Position numbers and translations under genes: made by a program. A DNA stretch of 64,000 nt from Microbacteriaceae bacterium X2B (GTDB taxonomy: Bacteria; Actinomycetota; Actinomycetes; Actinomycetales; Microbacteriaceae). How positions within the stretch are numbered: position 1 is the stretch's first letter; every line of letters begins with the position of its first letter. The stretch spans positions 1 through 64,000 of the forward strand of contig SCPB01000006.1 of the NCBI GenBank assembly GCA_005502445.1, in the 5' to 3' direction. Below are positions 24,554 to 33,821 of this stretch, piece after piece. The notes below the pieces were generated by a model. That model was given only the letters and a program-made list of their open reading frames with translations, was not told where the DNA came from and did no database searches.

Positions 24554-25441
24554 ATGGTGCAACTCGCTGGCTCATCGATCCTCCTCCTCGGTGCGACCGG
24601 GGGCCTGGGGCGGCACCTCGCACGGCACCTCGCCGAGGCGGGCGCGAAGCTCACCCTCACCGCCCGTTCGCAGCAGTCGCTCGACGGCCTCGACGTGGCC
24701 GGCATCGCCCTCGCGGGCGACCTGCGCGACCCCGAGCTGCCGCGCACGCTCGTCGCGACGGCGGTCATGGCGTACGGTCGGCTCGACGGCGTCGTCAACG
24801 CCTCCGGCGTGGTCGCCTTCGGCCCCATCGCCGAGATGAGCGACGAGATCCTCGACGAGCTGTGGCAGGTCGACGCCCTCGCCCCCATGCGCGTCATCCG
24901 CGCGGCCGCTCCCGCGCTCGAGCAGTCGAAGGCCGACGGCGGCGAGCCCTTCATCGTCCACCTCAGCGGCGTCGTGAGCGAGAGCCCCGCCTCCGGCCTC
25001 GGCGCCTACTCGGCCGTGAAATCGGCGCTCGCCGTCTACCAGCAGGTCGCGTCGCGCGAACTGCGCCGGCAGGGCATCCGGGTGCTGGATGCCCGCCCCG
25101 GCCACACCGAGACCGAGCTGTCGCGGCATCCCATCGCCGGTGAAGCGCCCAAGCTGCCCGCCGGCTACGAGCCCGAGGGCGTCGCGCGCCGCATCGTCGC
25201 GGCGATCATCGCCGACGAGAAGGATCTTCCCTCGAGCGCCTTCACCGACGTTCCCGCCGCCGAGTCGCAGATGGTGCCCGTCGAGCCGGCCGACATCGAC
25301 ACCGGCGCCCACCCCGCCGTGCGCATGGCGGCGGAGATGCCGCTCGAGGCGTCCGCCCCCGTCGGCAGCGGCTCGGAGCCCGGGGCCTCGGTGCCCGCCG
25401 AGCACGAGCCCGCCGAGCACGAGCACCGCGAGTCGGCCTGA
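24554..25441 (+). CDS. Short-chain dehydrogenase/reductase (SDR)
   Basis: A classical SDR: cofactor motif GATGGLGRHL at about residue 12, NASG at about 81, catalytic Ser in VHLSGVVSE, and the Tyr/Lys pair YSAVKSALAVY. The 295-residue length includes an acidic, His/Glu-rich C-terminal tail (EHEPAEHEHRESA) absent from most relatives. TAGGTT lies six bases before the ATG, suggesting a leaderless mRNA and a single-gene unit. Substrate unknown. Confidence 0.88.
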   Translation: MVQLAGSSILLLGATGGLGRHLARHLAEAGAKLTLTARSQQSLDGLDVAGIALAGDLRDPELPRTLVATAVMAYGRLDGVVNASGVVAFGPIAEMSDEILDELWQVDALAPMRVIRAAAPALEQSKADGGEPFIVHLSGVVSESPASGLGAYSAVKSALAVYQQVASRELRRQGIRVLDARPGHTETELSRHPIAGEAPKLPAGYEPEGVARRIVAAIIADEKDLPSSAFTDVPAAESQMVPVEPADIDTGAHPAVRMAAEMPLEASAPVGSGSEPGASVPAEHEPAEHEHRESA

Positions 25442-25469
25442 TCCGAGGCGCGGCCGCGGTCTCGGCTGC

Positions 25470-26693
25470 TCAGGAATCGTCGCGGGGCAACTGCCGCGGG
25501 ATGTGGTAGGCGAGCAGCCCGGCTCCGAGCAGCCCGACGACGCCGAGCGCGGCCGAGGCGATGGCGAGGCTCGCGAAGGCGGTGATCGCTGACAGCAGCA
25601 GGGGGGCGCCGGCCGAGCCGACATCCATCGTGAACCGCCACGCCCCGAGGAACGGCGCGGGATTCTCGCGGCCGGCGAGGTCGGAGCCCATCGTCATGAG
25701 CACGCCCGCCCCGATGCCGTTCGCGAGGGCGAGCCACAGCGCGACCGCGACGAACCACAGCACCGGCTGGTCTGAGCCGGCGGAGAGTGCGAGGCCGATG
25801 AGCCCCAGCCCGAGCCCGATCATCGCGGGCACGGCCGTGTAGAGACGGCCGAAGCGGTCCATGATCCAGCCGCCGAGGTAGAACAGAGCGAAGTCGACGC
25901 CGCCCGCGACGCCGATGACGAGCGCGGTCTCGGCCGCGCCGAGCCCCAGGCTCACGGCCCACAGGGGCAGGATCACCTGCCGCACCGATCGGATCGCCGC
26001 GATGGTGAGCGCTCCCAAGCCGAGGCGCGCGAGCACCGACCGACGCGCGGAGACCGTGCGGAAGAGCGCCCCGACGCCGACTTCGGCGCCCGCCGGTGTC
26101 GATCGGTGGTGCAGCAGGCGCTCCGGGTCGGGCAGCAGCAGGATGCTCGCCGCGACCACTGCGCACATGGCGAGCGAGAACAGCAGCACCGAATGGATGT
26201 CGCCGGTGAGGGCGACGAGCGCCGCCGCCGCGAAGGGGCCGATGAGCAGGCCGAGCCGGAAGGTTCCGCCGAGCGTCGAGAGCGCGCGGGCCCGGTAGAC
26301 GGCGGGCACGACGCTCGTGAGCAGGGCGTGACGCGCGAGGCCGAACACGGCCGCGGCGAAACCGATGACGGCCATGCCGAGGCCGAGCAGCGCCGGGCTC
26401 GGCGCGACCAGGGCGAGCGAGATGCCGAGTCCCGCAAGCGCCGAGGCGCCGAGCATCGTCGCGCGCTCGCCGACGCGACCGACGATCCACCCGGCGGGAA
26501 CGTCGCCGAGCAGCACGCCGACGACGAGCATCGCCGCGACGAGCCCCGCGACGGCGAGGTCGGCCCCGACGCGCGCCGCGAGGGTGGGGATGATCGGCAT
26601 GATCGCGCCCTCGCCGATGGTGAACAGCACGGTGGGCACGAAAGCGGGGGCGACGATCGACCTCCACGCGAAGGGGCGGTCGTCGTCGGTCAT
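25470..26693 (-). CDS. Major facilitator superfamily transporter
   Basis: A 407-residue MFS protein with 12 hydrophobic segments. Family signs are the loop-2-like PAGWIVGRVGERATML (about 65-80) and the equivalent second-half LGGWIMDRFGRLYT. It looks like a drug/metabolite efflux type (DHA1-like). It is divergent from prfB across 59 bases. Substrate unknown. Confidence 0.85.
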   Translation of the reverse strand: MTDDDRPFAWRSIVAPAFVPTVLFTIGEGAIMPIIPTLAARVGADLAVAGLVAAMLVVGVLLGDVPAGWIVGRVGERATMLGASALAGLGISLALVAPSPALLGLGMAVIGFAAAVFGLARHALLTSVVPAVYRARALSTLGGTFRLGLLIGPFAAAALVALTGDIHSVLLFSLAMCAVVAASILLLPDPERLLHHRSTPAGAEVGVGALFRTVSARRSVLARLGLGALTIAAIRSVRQVILPLWAVSLGLGAAETALVIGVAGGVDFALFYLGGWIMDRFGRLYTAVPAMIGLGLGLIGLALSAGSDQPVLWFVAVALWLALANGIGAGVLMTMGSDLAGRENPAPFLGAWRFTMDVGSAGAPLLLSAITAFASLAIASAALGVVGLLGAGLLAYHIPRQLPRDDS

Positions 26694-26752
26694 CTCCCTG
26701 CCGATGCTACGCCCGGCTCGCGCCCGCGGGCCGCGGGTAGGCTGGAGGGGAC

Positions 26753-27859
26753 ATGATCGAACTCGACATCGCCGAGCGCATCGCCGCCGCCCGCTCCACC
26801 TTCCGCGACATCCGGTCCGTCATCGACGTCGAGCGCCTCACGGCGGCCGTCGCCGAGCTCAGCGAGCAGGCGAGCGCCCCGGACCTCTGGGACGACACCG
26901 AGAAGGCGCAGAAGATCACGAGCGCGCTCAGCCACCGGCAGGCCGAGCTGCGGCGCGTCACCGAGCTGGAGCAGCGCCTCGACGACCTCGACGTGCTGCT
27001 CGAGATGGCTCGCGAGGCCGAAGACGAGGATGCGGCGGCCGAGGCGGCCGCCGAGCTCGAGGGCATCGAGAAGACCCTCGGCGAGATGGAGGTGCAGACC
27101 CTCCTCGACGGCGAGTACGACGACCGGCCCGCGGTCGTCACCATCCGCGCCGGCGCGGGCGGCGTCGACGCGGCCGACTTCGCCGAGATGCTCATGCGCA
27201 TGTACCTGCGCTGGGCCGAGAAGCACGGCTACGCCGCGACCGTCATGGACACCTCCTACGCCGAGGAGGCCGGCATCAAGAGCGCGACCTTCCAGATCGA
27301 CGCGCCATACGCCTTCGGCACGCTGAGCGTCGAGGCCGGCACGCACCGCCTCGTGCGCATGAGCCCCTTCGGCGCGGCGGGCAAGCGCCAGACGAGCTTC
27401 GCGGCCGTCGAGGTGATCCCGCTCATGGAGGAGACCGCCGAGATCGACATCCCCGAGAACGACATCCGGGTCGACGTCTTCCGGTCCTCGGGCCCCGGCG
27501 GTCAGAGCGTCAACACGACCGACTCCGCCGTGCGCATCACCCACCTGCCGACCGGCACGGTCGTGTCGATGCAGAACGAGAAGAGCCAGATCCAGAACCG
27601 CGCCGCGGCGATGCGCGTGCTGCAGTCGCGCCTGCTGCTCATCCAGAAAGAGCAGGAGGCGGCGACGAAGAAGGAGCTCGCGGGCACGATCACCGCGAGC
27701 TGGGGCGACCAGATGCGCTCGTACGTGCTCGCGCCCTACCAGATGGTGAAAGACCTCCGCACCGAGCACGAGGTCAACAACCCGAGCGCCGTGTTCGACG
27801 GCGACCTCGACGGCTTCATCGCCGCGGGCATCAAGTGGCGCAAGCGGCCGGTCGACTGA
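26753..27859 (+). CDS. prfB: Peptide chain release factor 2
   Basis: Releases peptides at UGA and UAA stop codons. The 368-residue protein contains the RF2 codon-recognition tripeptide SPF ([15 protein letters not shown]) and the peptidyl-transferase motif GGQ in [16 protein letters not shown]. The gene is a single frame: the programmed +1 frameshift found in many bacteria is absent, as is usual in actinobacteria. GGAGGGG precedes the ATG and TAGGCT is nine bases upstream. It begins the conserved prfB-ftsE-ftsX block. Confidence 0.95.
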   Translation: MIELDIAERIAAARSTFRDIRSVIDVERLTAAVAELSEQASAPDLWDDTEKAQKITSALSHRQAELRRVTELEQRLDDLDVLLEMAREAEDEDAAAEAAAELEGIEKTLGEMEVQTLLDGEYDDRPAVVTIRAGAGGVDAADFAEMLMRMYLRWAEKHGYAATVMDTSYAEEAGIKSATFQIDAPYAFGTLSVEAGTHRLVRMSPFGAAGKRQTSFAAVEVIPLMEETAEIDIPENDIRVDVFRSSGPGGQSVNTTDSAVRITHLPTGTVVSMQNEKSQIQNRAAAMRVLQSRLLLIQKEQEAATKKELAGTITASWGDQMRSYVLAPYQMVKDLRTEHEVNNPSAVFDGDLDGFIAAGIKWRKRPVD

Positions 27860-27957
27860 CGGCGCTGCGCGCGTCCGGGATGCCCGGGCCGGCCGAGGCG
27901 GGCGCTTTCGGGTGTCGCTGCCCCGGCCTCGCGACCTCCGGCCTAGGCTGACCGGCG

Positions 27958-28698
27958 ATGATTCGATTCGATGAGGTCACCAAGGTCTACCGCGGAACGG
28001 CGAAGCCGGCGCTGAACAACGTCAGCCTCGAAGTGCTCAGCGGCGAGTTCGTCTTCATGGTCGGAGCCTCCGGCTCGGGCAAGTCGAGCATGCTGCGGCT
28101 CGTCCTCAAGGAGGACAGGCCCTCCTCGGGCTCGATCCACGTGCTCGGGCAGGATCTGAACCGCATCTCCAGCCGCAAGGTGCCGTACTTCCGGCGCAAT
28201 CTCGGCGTCGTCTTCCAGGACTTCCGGTTGCTGCCCAACAAGACCGTGTTCGCCAACGTCGCCTTCACCCTGCAGGTCATCGGCAAGAGCAAGGGCTTCA
28301 TCCACGAGGCGGTGCCGGACGTGCTCGCGATGGTCGGGCTCGACGGCAAGGCCGAGCGGTTCCCCCACGAGCTCTCCGGCGGCGAGCAGCAGCGCGTCGC
28401 GATCGCTCGCGCCGTCGTCAACAAGCCCTCGATCCTGCTCGCGGACGAGCCGACCGGCAACCTCGACCCCACGACGAGCATGGGAATCATGACCCTGCTC
28501 GAGCGCATCAACGCCAACGGCACGACCGTCATCATGGCCACGCACGACGCGGGCATCGTCGACCGGCTGCAGCGCCGCGTCGTCGAGCTCGTCGGCGGCC
28601 GCGTGGTCCGCGACGAGCGCGGAGGCGGCTACGTGACGCAGGCCGTGCCGCAGGTGCGACCCGACATCGTCATCCCGGCGGCGGAGATTCCGCGATGA
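27958..28698 (+). CDS. ftsE: Cell division ATP-binding protein FtsE
   Basis: ATPase of the FtsEX complex, which activates peptidoglycan hydrolases (in mycobacteria RipC) at the septum. The 246-residue protein has Walker [10 protein letters not shown], signature LSGGEQQR, Walker [14 protein letters not shown] and switch His in MATHD. It is followed by a 20-residue tail rich in Val/Pro beyond the ABC domain. TAGGCT lies eight bases before the ATG with no ribosome binding site. The stop overlaps ftsX. Confidence 0.95.
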   Translation: MIRFDEVTKVYRGTAKPALNNVSLEVLSGEFVFMVGASGSGKSSMLRLVLKEDRPSSGSIHVLGQDLNRISSRKVPYFRRNLGVVFQDFRLLPNKTVFANVAFTLQVIGKSKGFIHEAVPDVLAMVGLDGKAERFPHELSGGEQQRVAIARAVVNKPSILLADEPTGNLDPTTSMGIMTLLERINANGTTVIMATHDAGIVDRLQRRVVELVGGRVVRDERGGGYVTQAVPQVRPDIVIPAAEIPR

Positions 28699-29609
28699 GG
28701 CTCGCGCTCGTCCTGAGCGAGGTCGGCCAGGGGCTTCGCCGCAACCTCTCGATGGTCGTCTCGGTCGTGCTCGTGACCTTCATCTCGCTCACCTTCGTCG
28801 GCACGGCGATCCTGCTGCAGGCGCAGATCACCCAGATGAAGTCGTACTGGTACGACCGCGCGCAGGTCGCCGTCTACTTCTGCACCGACTTCTCGACCGT
28901 CGGCACGTGCGACCAGCAGGCGGCGACGCCCGAGCAGATCGCCGCGGTCGAGGCTCAGCTCGAGTCGCCGACCCTCGCGCCGTTCATCGACGCCTACTAC
29001 TTCGAAGACAAGCAGCAGGCCTTCGAGAACTTCCAGGCGCAGTTCGAGGGCAACGCGATCGCCTCTCTGGTGACGCCCGAGCTCATGACCGAGGCGTACT
29101 GGGTCAACCTCGTCGATCCGACGCAGAGCCAGATCCTCGCCGACGCGCTGCGCGGCCTCGCGGGCGTCGAGAGCGTCGTGGACCAGCGCAGCTACCTCGA
29201 CCAGATCTTCGACATCCTCAACGCCTCGAGCTTCACGGCGATCGGCATCGCCGCCCTCATGCTCGTCGCGGCCGCCCTGCTCATCGCCACGACCATCCGC
29301 CTCTCGGCGTTCTCGCGCCGGCGCGAGCTCGGCATCATGCGGCTCGTCGGCGCCTCGAACCGGTTCATCCAGACGCCGTTCGTGATCGAGGGCGTCGTCG
29401 CGGCGCTGCTCGGCTCGATCCTCGCCGCGGGCGCGGTCGTGGCGATCGTGCAGTTCTTCGTCCAGGGCTACCTCTCCGAGACCCTGCCCCAGACCTCGTT
29501 CGTCGGGCTCGACGACGCCCTGCTCGTCGTGCCCGTGCTGCTCGGCGTCGGCGCTCTGCTCGCGGCGGTGTCGGCGAACGTCGCCATCACGCGCTACTTG
29601 CGAGTCTGA
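28695..29609 (+). CDS. ftsX: Cell division permease-like protein FtsX
   Basis: Membrane partner of FtsE (304 residues, four TM segments). TM1 (about 20-42) is followed by a 130-residue extracellular domain with a Cys pair (YFCTDFSTVGTCDQQ), the domain that contacts cell-wall hydrolases, and then TM2-TM4 with the FtsX signature RRELGIMRLVGASNRFI. The ATG overlaps ftsE by four bases. In most actinobacteria smpB comes next; here about 4.9 kb of other genes intervene. Confidence 0.95.
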   Translation: MRLALVLSEVGQGLRRNLSMVVSVVLVTFISLTFVGTAILLQAQITQMKSYWYDRAQVAVYFCTDFSTVGTCDQQAATPEQIAAVEAQLESPTLAPFIDAYYFEDKQQAFENFQAQFEGNAIASLVTPELMTEAYWVNLVDPTQSQILADALRGLAGVESVVDQRSYLDQIFDILNASSFTAIGIAALMLVAAALLIATTIRLSAFSRRRELGIMRLVGASNRFIQTPFVIEGVVAALLGSILAAGAVVAIVQFFVQGYLSETLPQTSFVGLDDALLVVPVLLGVGALLAAVSANVAITRYLRV

Positions 29610-29612
29610 GCC

Positions 29613-29927
29613 TCAGACCTCGAAGTACAAGTGAGCGTGCAGCCGGCATCTCTCGTTGAAGGGGTGCTCGCACGCGGGGCATGCGTCGACGACGGCGTAG
29701 CGCTCGATCGTGAGCTCCTGACGGCAGACACCGCAGACCACGGCGCGACGATCCCACTCGTCGCGCGGCCAGCGCCGGGCTTCGTGGTCTTCGCACTCCT
29801 CATGGCACGAGAAGCAGGGGTAGTACCGGTCGCAGCAGCGGAACCGGATGGCGATGACGTCCTTCTCGGTGCGGTAGTGCACGCACCGGGTCTCGTCGTC
29901 GACCGTCCGACCGAATACGACCACCAT
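29613..29927 (-). CDS. CHY-type zinc-finger protein
   Basis: A 104-residue cytoplasmic protein of the CHY zinc-finger family. It begins with a Cys-His-Tyr (TRCVHYRTEKDVI), followed by CCDRYYPCFSCHEECEDHEA, CGVCRQEL and CPACEHPFNERCRLH, so about nine Cys and four or five His could bind two or three zinc ions. Role in bacteria is unknown; metal handling or a small RNA/protein adaptor function is possible. It faces ftsX with a 3-base gap and is divergent from bioY. GGGGAG precedes its ATG. Confidence 0.85.
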   Translation of the reverse strand: MVVVFGRTVDDETRCVHYRTEKDVIAIRFRCCDRYYPCFSCHEECEDHEARRWPRDEWDRRAVVCGVCRQELTIERYAVVDACPACEHPFNERCRLHAHLYFEV

Positions 29928-30062
29928 GCGGCACTCCCCTTCATCGTCTGCGCCCCTTCGCGATCACCCCTCAGTGACGGTGGACGATCGACATCATTCT
30001 CGGCGAAACTGCGTCGACCCCCTCCAAGCGTCACCGCGCCCGATACTGCCAAGGTGGTTCTC

Positions 30063-30689
30063 ATGAGCGAATCCCGACCCTTCAGCCTCTCACTCTCCGA
30101 CCTGACGCGCATCGCCGTATTCGCGGCGCTCGTCGCCGCGCTCGGCCTCGCCGGCGCCATTTCCCTGTTCGGCAACGCGGTTCCGATCACCCTGCAGACG
30201 CTCGGTGTCATGCTCGCCGGCACGATCCTCGGCGCCTGGCGCGGAGCGATCTCCATGACCGTGCTCCTCGTGCTCGTCGCCGTGGGCCTCCCGCTGCTCT
30301 CCGGGGGGCGCGGCGGCTTCGGCGTGTTCCTCGGCCCCTCGGCGGGATACCTGCTGGGCTGGGTCGCGGGCGCTGCGGTCATCGGGTTGCTCGCCGCACC
30401 GCGGCGCGGCGCGCGCCCGCGCCCGTGGCGAGTCCTCGTCGCCTGCCTCGTCGGCGGCATCGGCGTCGTCTACCTCATCGGCGTTCCGGTGCAGTCGCTC
30501 GTGACGGGCGTTCCGCTCGGCGAGACCGCCCTGCTCAGTCTCGTGTTCGTTCCGGGAGACATCGTCAAGGCCGTGCTCGCGACACTCATCACGGTCGCCG
30601 TCGCCAAGGCATATCCGGCGGCATTCGGGGGCCGTCGCGCGGCGACGACCCCGAGCGAGCCCACGACCGCGAGTAAGACGACCGCCTAG
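30063..30689 (+). CDS. bioY: Biotin ECF transporter substrate-binding subunit BioY
   Basis: S component of the energy-coupling-factor biotin transporter, or a stand-alone biotin importer. The 208-residue membrane protein has six hydrophobic segments and the family motifs FGNAVPITLQTLGVMLAG (about 35) and GPSAGYLLGWVAGA (about 99), the biotin-binding region of the fold. I chose ATG 30063 because upstream in-frame sequence runs antisense through the CHY gene. GGTGG is a possible ribosome site. bioM and bioN, the ATPase and T components, are encoded 3 kb downstream in the same operon. Confidence 0.92.
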   Translation: MSESRPFSLSLSDLTRIAVFAALVAALGLAGAISLFGNAVPITLQTLGVMLAGTILGAWRGAISMTVLLVLVAVGLPLLSGGRGGFGVFLGPSAGYLLGWVAGAAVIGLLAAPRRGARPRPWRVLVACLVGGIGVVYLIGVPVQSLVTGVPLGETALLSLVFVPGDIVKAVLATLITVAVAKAYPAAFGGRRAATTPSEPTTASKTTA

Positions 30690-30695
30690 TCGCCC

Positions 30696-31988
30696 GTGCC
30701 CATCGTCGACGCTGTTCTCGACCGCGCTATCGCGCGGCCCGATTCCGTGGCCCTCGCCACGGAATCGGGCCGCGTGCGCTGGGCGGACCTCGTCGTGGGT
30801 GACGAGATCGATCACGGTGCCGGCGTCGTTCCGCTGCACGACGGCGACCCTCTCGTGCTCCTGCCGCGGCTCGTCAGTGCGTTGCGCGGCGGCGGCGTTC
30901 CGCTCGTGCTCGACCATCGCTGGACCGCCGAGCACGTCGCCGCCGTCCTGGCCGGCCTCGGCCCGCCACCCCCGATGCGAGCCGCGTGGGCGGCGGTGAG
31001 CTCCGGAAGCACCGGTCGCCCGCGCGTCGTGCTGCGCGAGGAGCGCTCGTGGAGCGCGAGCTTCGCCGCCGTCGACGAGCTTCTCGAGCTGCGATCCGAC
31101 GATCGCGTGCTGCTGCCGACGCCGCTGTCGAGCTCGATCGCGCTCTTCGGGCTCGCGCACGCGCTGAGCCGCGGCATCACGGTGCTCGCACCCGCGCGCG
31201 CGGGCGATGCGGCGCTCCGCGCACTGCTGCTCGAGGCGACGATCGTGCACACCACGCCGATCGTGCTCCGGCGCGTGCTCGACCTGCTCGACGCGGGTGC
31301 GGCGCACCGGCTGCGTCTCGCGTTCGTGGGTGGAGCCGAGCTCGACGACGCGCAACGCGCTCGCGCGATCGGGCACGGCCTCCGCGTCGTCGGCTATTAC
31401 GGTGCGGCCGAGCTCTCGTTCGTCGCCGTCGACCGCGATGGCCGCGGGCTGCGCGCCTTCCCCGGCGTGGAGTTCCGGCGTGAGCAGTCGCCGGGCGGCG
31501 ACATCGCCCGGTTGTGGGTCAGATCGCCGTACCTGGCGAGCGGGTACCTGGGCGCAGGCGGGGCGCTCGAGCGCTCGCCAGGGCGGTGGGCGACCGTGGG
31601 CGATCTCGTCGACCCGGTCGACGCGTCCGATCCGGGTCGAATCGTCGTGCGGGGCCGCGGTGACGCGGCGATCCTCACCGCCGCGGCCACGGTGATTCCC
31701 GACGACGTCGAACGCGTCCTGCGCTCGCTGCCCGGCGTGCGCGACGCCGCCGTGTTCGGCGAGCCGGCAGCACGCGTGGGGGCGCTCGTGAGCGCCCTCA
31801 TCGAAGCCGATCCCGCAGTGGTCGATCTCGTCGCCTGGCGGGCGGAGTGCCGCCGGCTGCTGGCCCCGGCGCAGCGGCCCCGCCACTGGTACCTCACGGC
31901 CGCGCTGCCCCGCACCGCCGCGGGCAAAGTCGCGCGGGCCGAGCTCGAGCGCCTCCGCGCCGAGACGGCGATGGAGCGCCTTGGCTGA
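30696..31988 (+). CDS. AMP-forming acyl-CoA synthetase (YhfT-like)
   Basis: A 430-residue ANL-superfamily ligase, short for the family. The P-loop reads VSSGSTGRPRVVL (about residue 103), the A5 motif GYYGAAELSFVA, the hinge/A8 region VRGRGDAAILTAAATVIPDD and the C-terminal catalytic Lys in PRTAAGKVARAEL. The starting GTG follows bioY by 6 bases. Bacillus has the same trio of BioY, acyl-CoA ligase and thiolase homologues (yhfU-yhfT-yhfS), a BirA-controlled operon. It may activate a pimelate-like biotin precursor, but this is inference. Confidence 0.85.
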   Translation: MPIVDAVLDRAIARPDSVALATESGRVRWADLVVGDEIDHGAGVVPLHDGDPLVLLPRLVSALRGGGVPLVLDHRWTAEHVAAVLAGLGPPPPMRAAWAAVSSGSTGRPRVVLREERSWSASFAAVDELLELRSDDRVLLPTPLSSSIALFGLAHALSRGITVLAPARAGDAALRALLLEATIVHTTPIVLRRVLDLLDAGAAHRLRLAFVGGAELDDAQRARAIGHGLRVVGYYGAAELSFVAVDRDGRGLRAFPGVEFRREQSPGGDIARLWVRSPYLASGYLGAGGALERSPGRWATVGDLVDPVDASDPGRIVVRGRGDAAILTAAATVIPDDVERVLRSLPGVRDAAVFGEPAARVGALVSALIEADPAVVDLVAWRAECRRLLAPAQRPRHWYLTAALPRTAAGKVARAELERLRAETAMERLG

Positions 31989-33126
31989 GCGGCCCGTCAT
32001 CGTCGCCGCGCGCCGCACTCCGATCGGAACAACGGGGCAGCGGCTGCACGCGGTGCCCGTCGACGAACTCGCGGCGCGCGCCCTGCGCGCGGCGCACGAC
32101 GACGCGGAGGCGGCCGTCGGGGCGCTCGCGCTCGCCGATGTCGTGCTCGGCAACTGCATGGGACCGGGCGGCAACACCGCTCGCGTCGCCTCGCTCGCCG
32201 CCGGATTGGGCGAGCGCGCGCCCGGCATGACGATCGACCGGCAGTGCGGCAGCGGACTCGCCGCGATACTGACCGCGGCCCAGTCGCTCGTCGCCGACGC
32301 CGCCGAGCCGGCGATGCGACTCGCGGGCGGCGCCGAGAGTCCCTCGACGGCACCGAGCCGCGTGCTCGACGGGCGGCCCTATGAGCGCGCCCCGTTCGCT
32401 CCCGCGGGATTCCCCGACCCCGGGATGGGCGTCGCGGCCGAGGACCTCGCCACGCGGCGCGGCATCAGCCGACGCCGACAGGACGCCTACGCCCTCCGCA
32501 GCCACGACCGCGCCTTCGCGACGCGAGAGGCCGGAGGGTTCGACGCCGAACTGGTCTCCGGCGCTGAACTGCAGCGCGACGACGGGCCGCGGAGGATGAC
32601 CGCGGCCGTGCTCGATCGCTTCGGCCCGGCATTCGCCCCGCACGGCACGGTGACCGCCGGCAACTCGTGCCGCGTCTCCGACGGCGCCGCCGTCGTCGCC
32701 CTCGTTCCCGAGAATTGTCGCGGCGCATCCCCGGGGCTCGCGATCGTTGCCGGCGCGGTCGTCGGCTGCGACCCGGCCCTGCCCGGCTGGGGGCCGGTTC
32801 CCGCCGTCGAGGAGGTGCTGCGCCGTGCCGGGGTGGGCCTCGACCACATCGCCGCGATCGAGATCGTCGAGGCCTTCGCCGCTCAGGTGCTCGCCGTCGG
32901 CGATGCGCTCGGCCTGTGCGAGGGCGAGTACGTCGACGAGCGGCTGTGCGCCGAGGGCGGTGCGCTCGCTCTCGGGCACCCCTGGGGGGCGAGCGGCGCC
33001 GTGCTCATGGTGCGCCTGTTCTCGCGGCTCGTCCGCGGTGGGGCGCCCGCCGGTGCGCTCGGCCTCGCGACGGCGGCCATCGGCGGCGGGATGGGCGTCG
33101 CCGTTCTCGTCGAGGTCGTCCGGTGA
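31981..33126 (+). CDS. Thiolase-like protein (YhfS-like) lacking two catalytic residues
   Basis: A 381-residue thiolase-fold protein starting at TTG, overlapping the ligase by 8 bases. The nucleophile Cys89 is present (DRQCGSGLAAI) and the active-site His is in LGHPWGASGAVL. The Asn of the NEAFA motif is replaced (EIVEAFAAQV) and the second catalytic Cys of the C-terminal CxGGGxG motif is Ala (ATAAIGGGMG). A normal Claisen condensation or thiolysis is therefore doubtful, but acyl transfer from Cys89 remains possible. It is co-transcribed with biotin transport genes. Confidence 0.85.
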   Translation: MAERPVIVAARRTPIGTTGQRLHAVPVDELAARALRAAHDDAEAAVGALALADVVLGNCMGPGGNTARVASLAAGLGERAPGMTIDRQCGSGLAAILTAAQSLVADAAEPAMRLAGGAESPSTAPSRVLDGRPYERAPFAPAGFPDPGMGVAAEDLATRRGISRRRQDAYALRSHDRAFATREAGGFDAELVSGAELQRDDGPRRMTAAVLDRFGPAFAPHGTVTAGNSCRVSDGAAVVALVPENCRGASPGLAIVAGAVVGCDPALPGWGPVPAVEEVLRRAGVGLDHIAAIEIVEAFAAQVLAVGDALGLCEGEYVDERLCAEGGALALGHPWGASGAVLMVRLFSRLVRGGAPAGALGLATAAIGGGMGVAVLVEVVR

Positions 33127-33821
33127 CGCCCGCCGCGACGCCGAGCGCGATCGTCGTCGACGCTGTGAGCGTCGAGCGCAACGGGGTGCGCGTGCTCGAG
33201 AGCGTCACCACGACGATCGACGCCCATCGGGTCGCCGTCATCGGGGCGAACGGCTCGGGCAAGTCCACCTTCGCGCGGCTGCTCAACGGCCTCATCGTCC
33301 CCTCGAGCGGCTCGGTGCGCGTCGCCGGACTCGACCCCGTGCGTCAGGCGCGGAAGGTGCGCGAGCTCGTCGCCTTCCTGTTCACCAATCCGGAGTCGCA
33401 GATCATCATGCCCACGGTCGCGGAGGACGTGGCATTCTCGCTCCGGGCGAGCGGGCTGCCGCGCGAAGAGGTCTCGCGGCGAGTGATCGGCATCCTGCGC
33501 CACTACGGACTCGACGATCTCGCCGACCGGCCGGCGCACGAGCTGTCGGGCGGGCAGAAGCAGCTGCTCGCGCTGTGCTCGGGGCTCGTGCGCGAACCGG
33601 GAATCCTCGTTGCGGACGAGCCGACCACGCTGCTCGACGCGGCGAACACCAGGCGAGTCTCCGATGCGCTCATCGCGCTGCCGCAGCGGCTCATCGTCGT
33701 TACGCACGATCTCGCGCTCGCGGCCCGGTGCGACACCGCTCTCCTGTTCGATCGCGGCCGTCTCATCGCCCAGGGCGACCCCGGCGAGCTCATCGCTCGC
33801 TACGAGCGGGAACTCTGCTGA
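33123..33821 (+). CDS. bioM: ECF transporter ATPase subunit BioM
   Basis: ABC ATPase (A component) of the biotin ECF transporter, 232 residues. Walker A GANGSGKST (about 39), Q-loop FTNPESQIIMPTVAEDVAF, which is the ECF-type Q-helix region, signature ELSGGQKQL, Walker B ILVADEPTTLLD and switch THD. The GTG overlaps the thiolase stop by 4 bases; longer in-frame extensions lie inside the thiolase gene and were rejected. The stop shares a base with the bioN ATG. Confidence 0.92.
   Translation: MTPAATPSAIVVDAVSVERNGVRVLESVTTTIDAHRVAVIGANGSGKSTFARLLNGLIVPSSGSVRVAGLDPVRQARKVRELVAFLFTNPESQIIMPTVAEDVAFSLRASGLPREEVSRRVIGILRHYGLDDLADRPAHELSGGQKQLLALCSGLVREPGILVADEPTTLLDAANTRRVSDALIALPQRLIVVTHDLALAARCDTALLFDRGRLIAQGDPGELIARYERELC

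Noticed and set aside
26753-27859. Programmed frameshift in prfB
   Set aside because: The frame is continuous with no in-frame TGA near codon 26, as usual for actinobacteria.
29928-30062. BirA or BioQ binding site upstream of bioY
   Set aside because: No inverted repeat of the expected length or TGAAC/GTTCA-type halves was visible.
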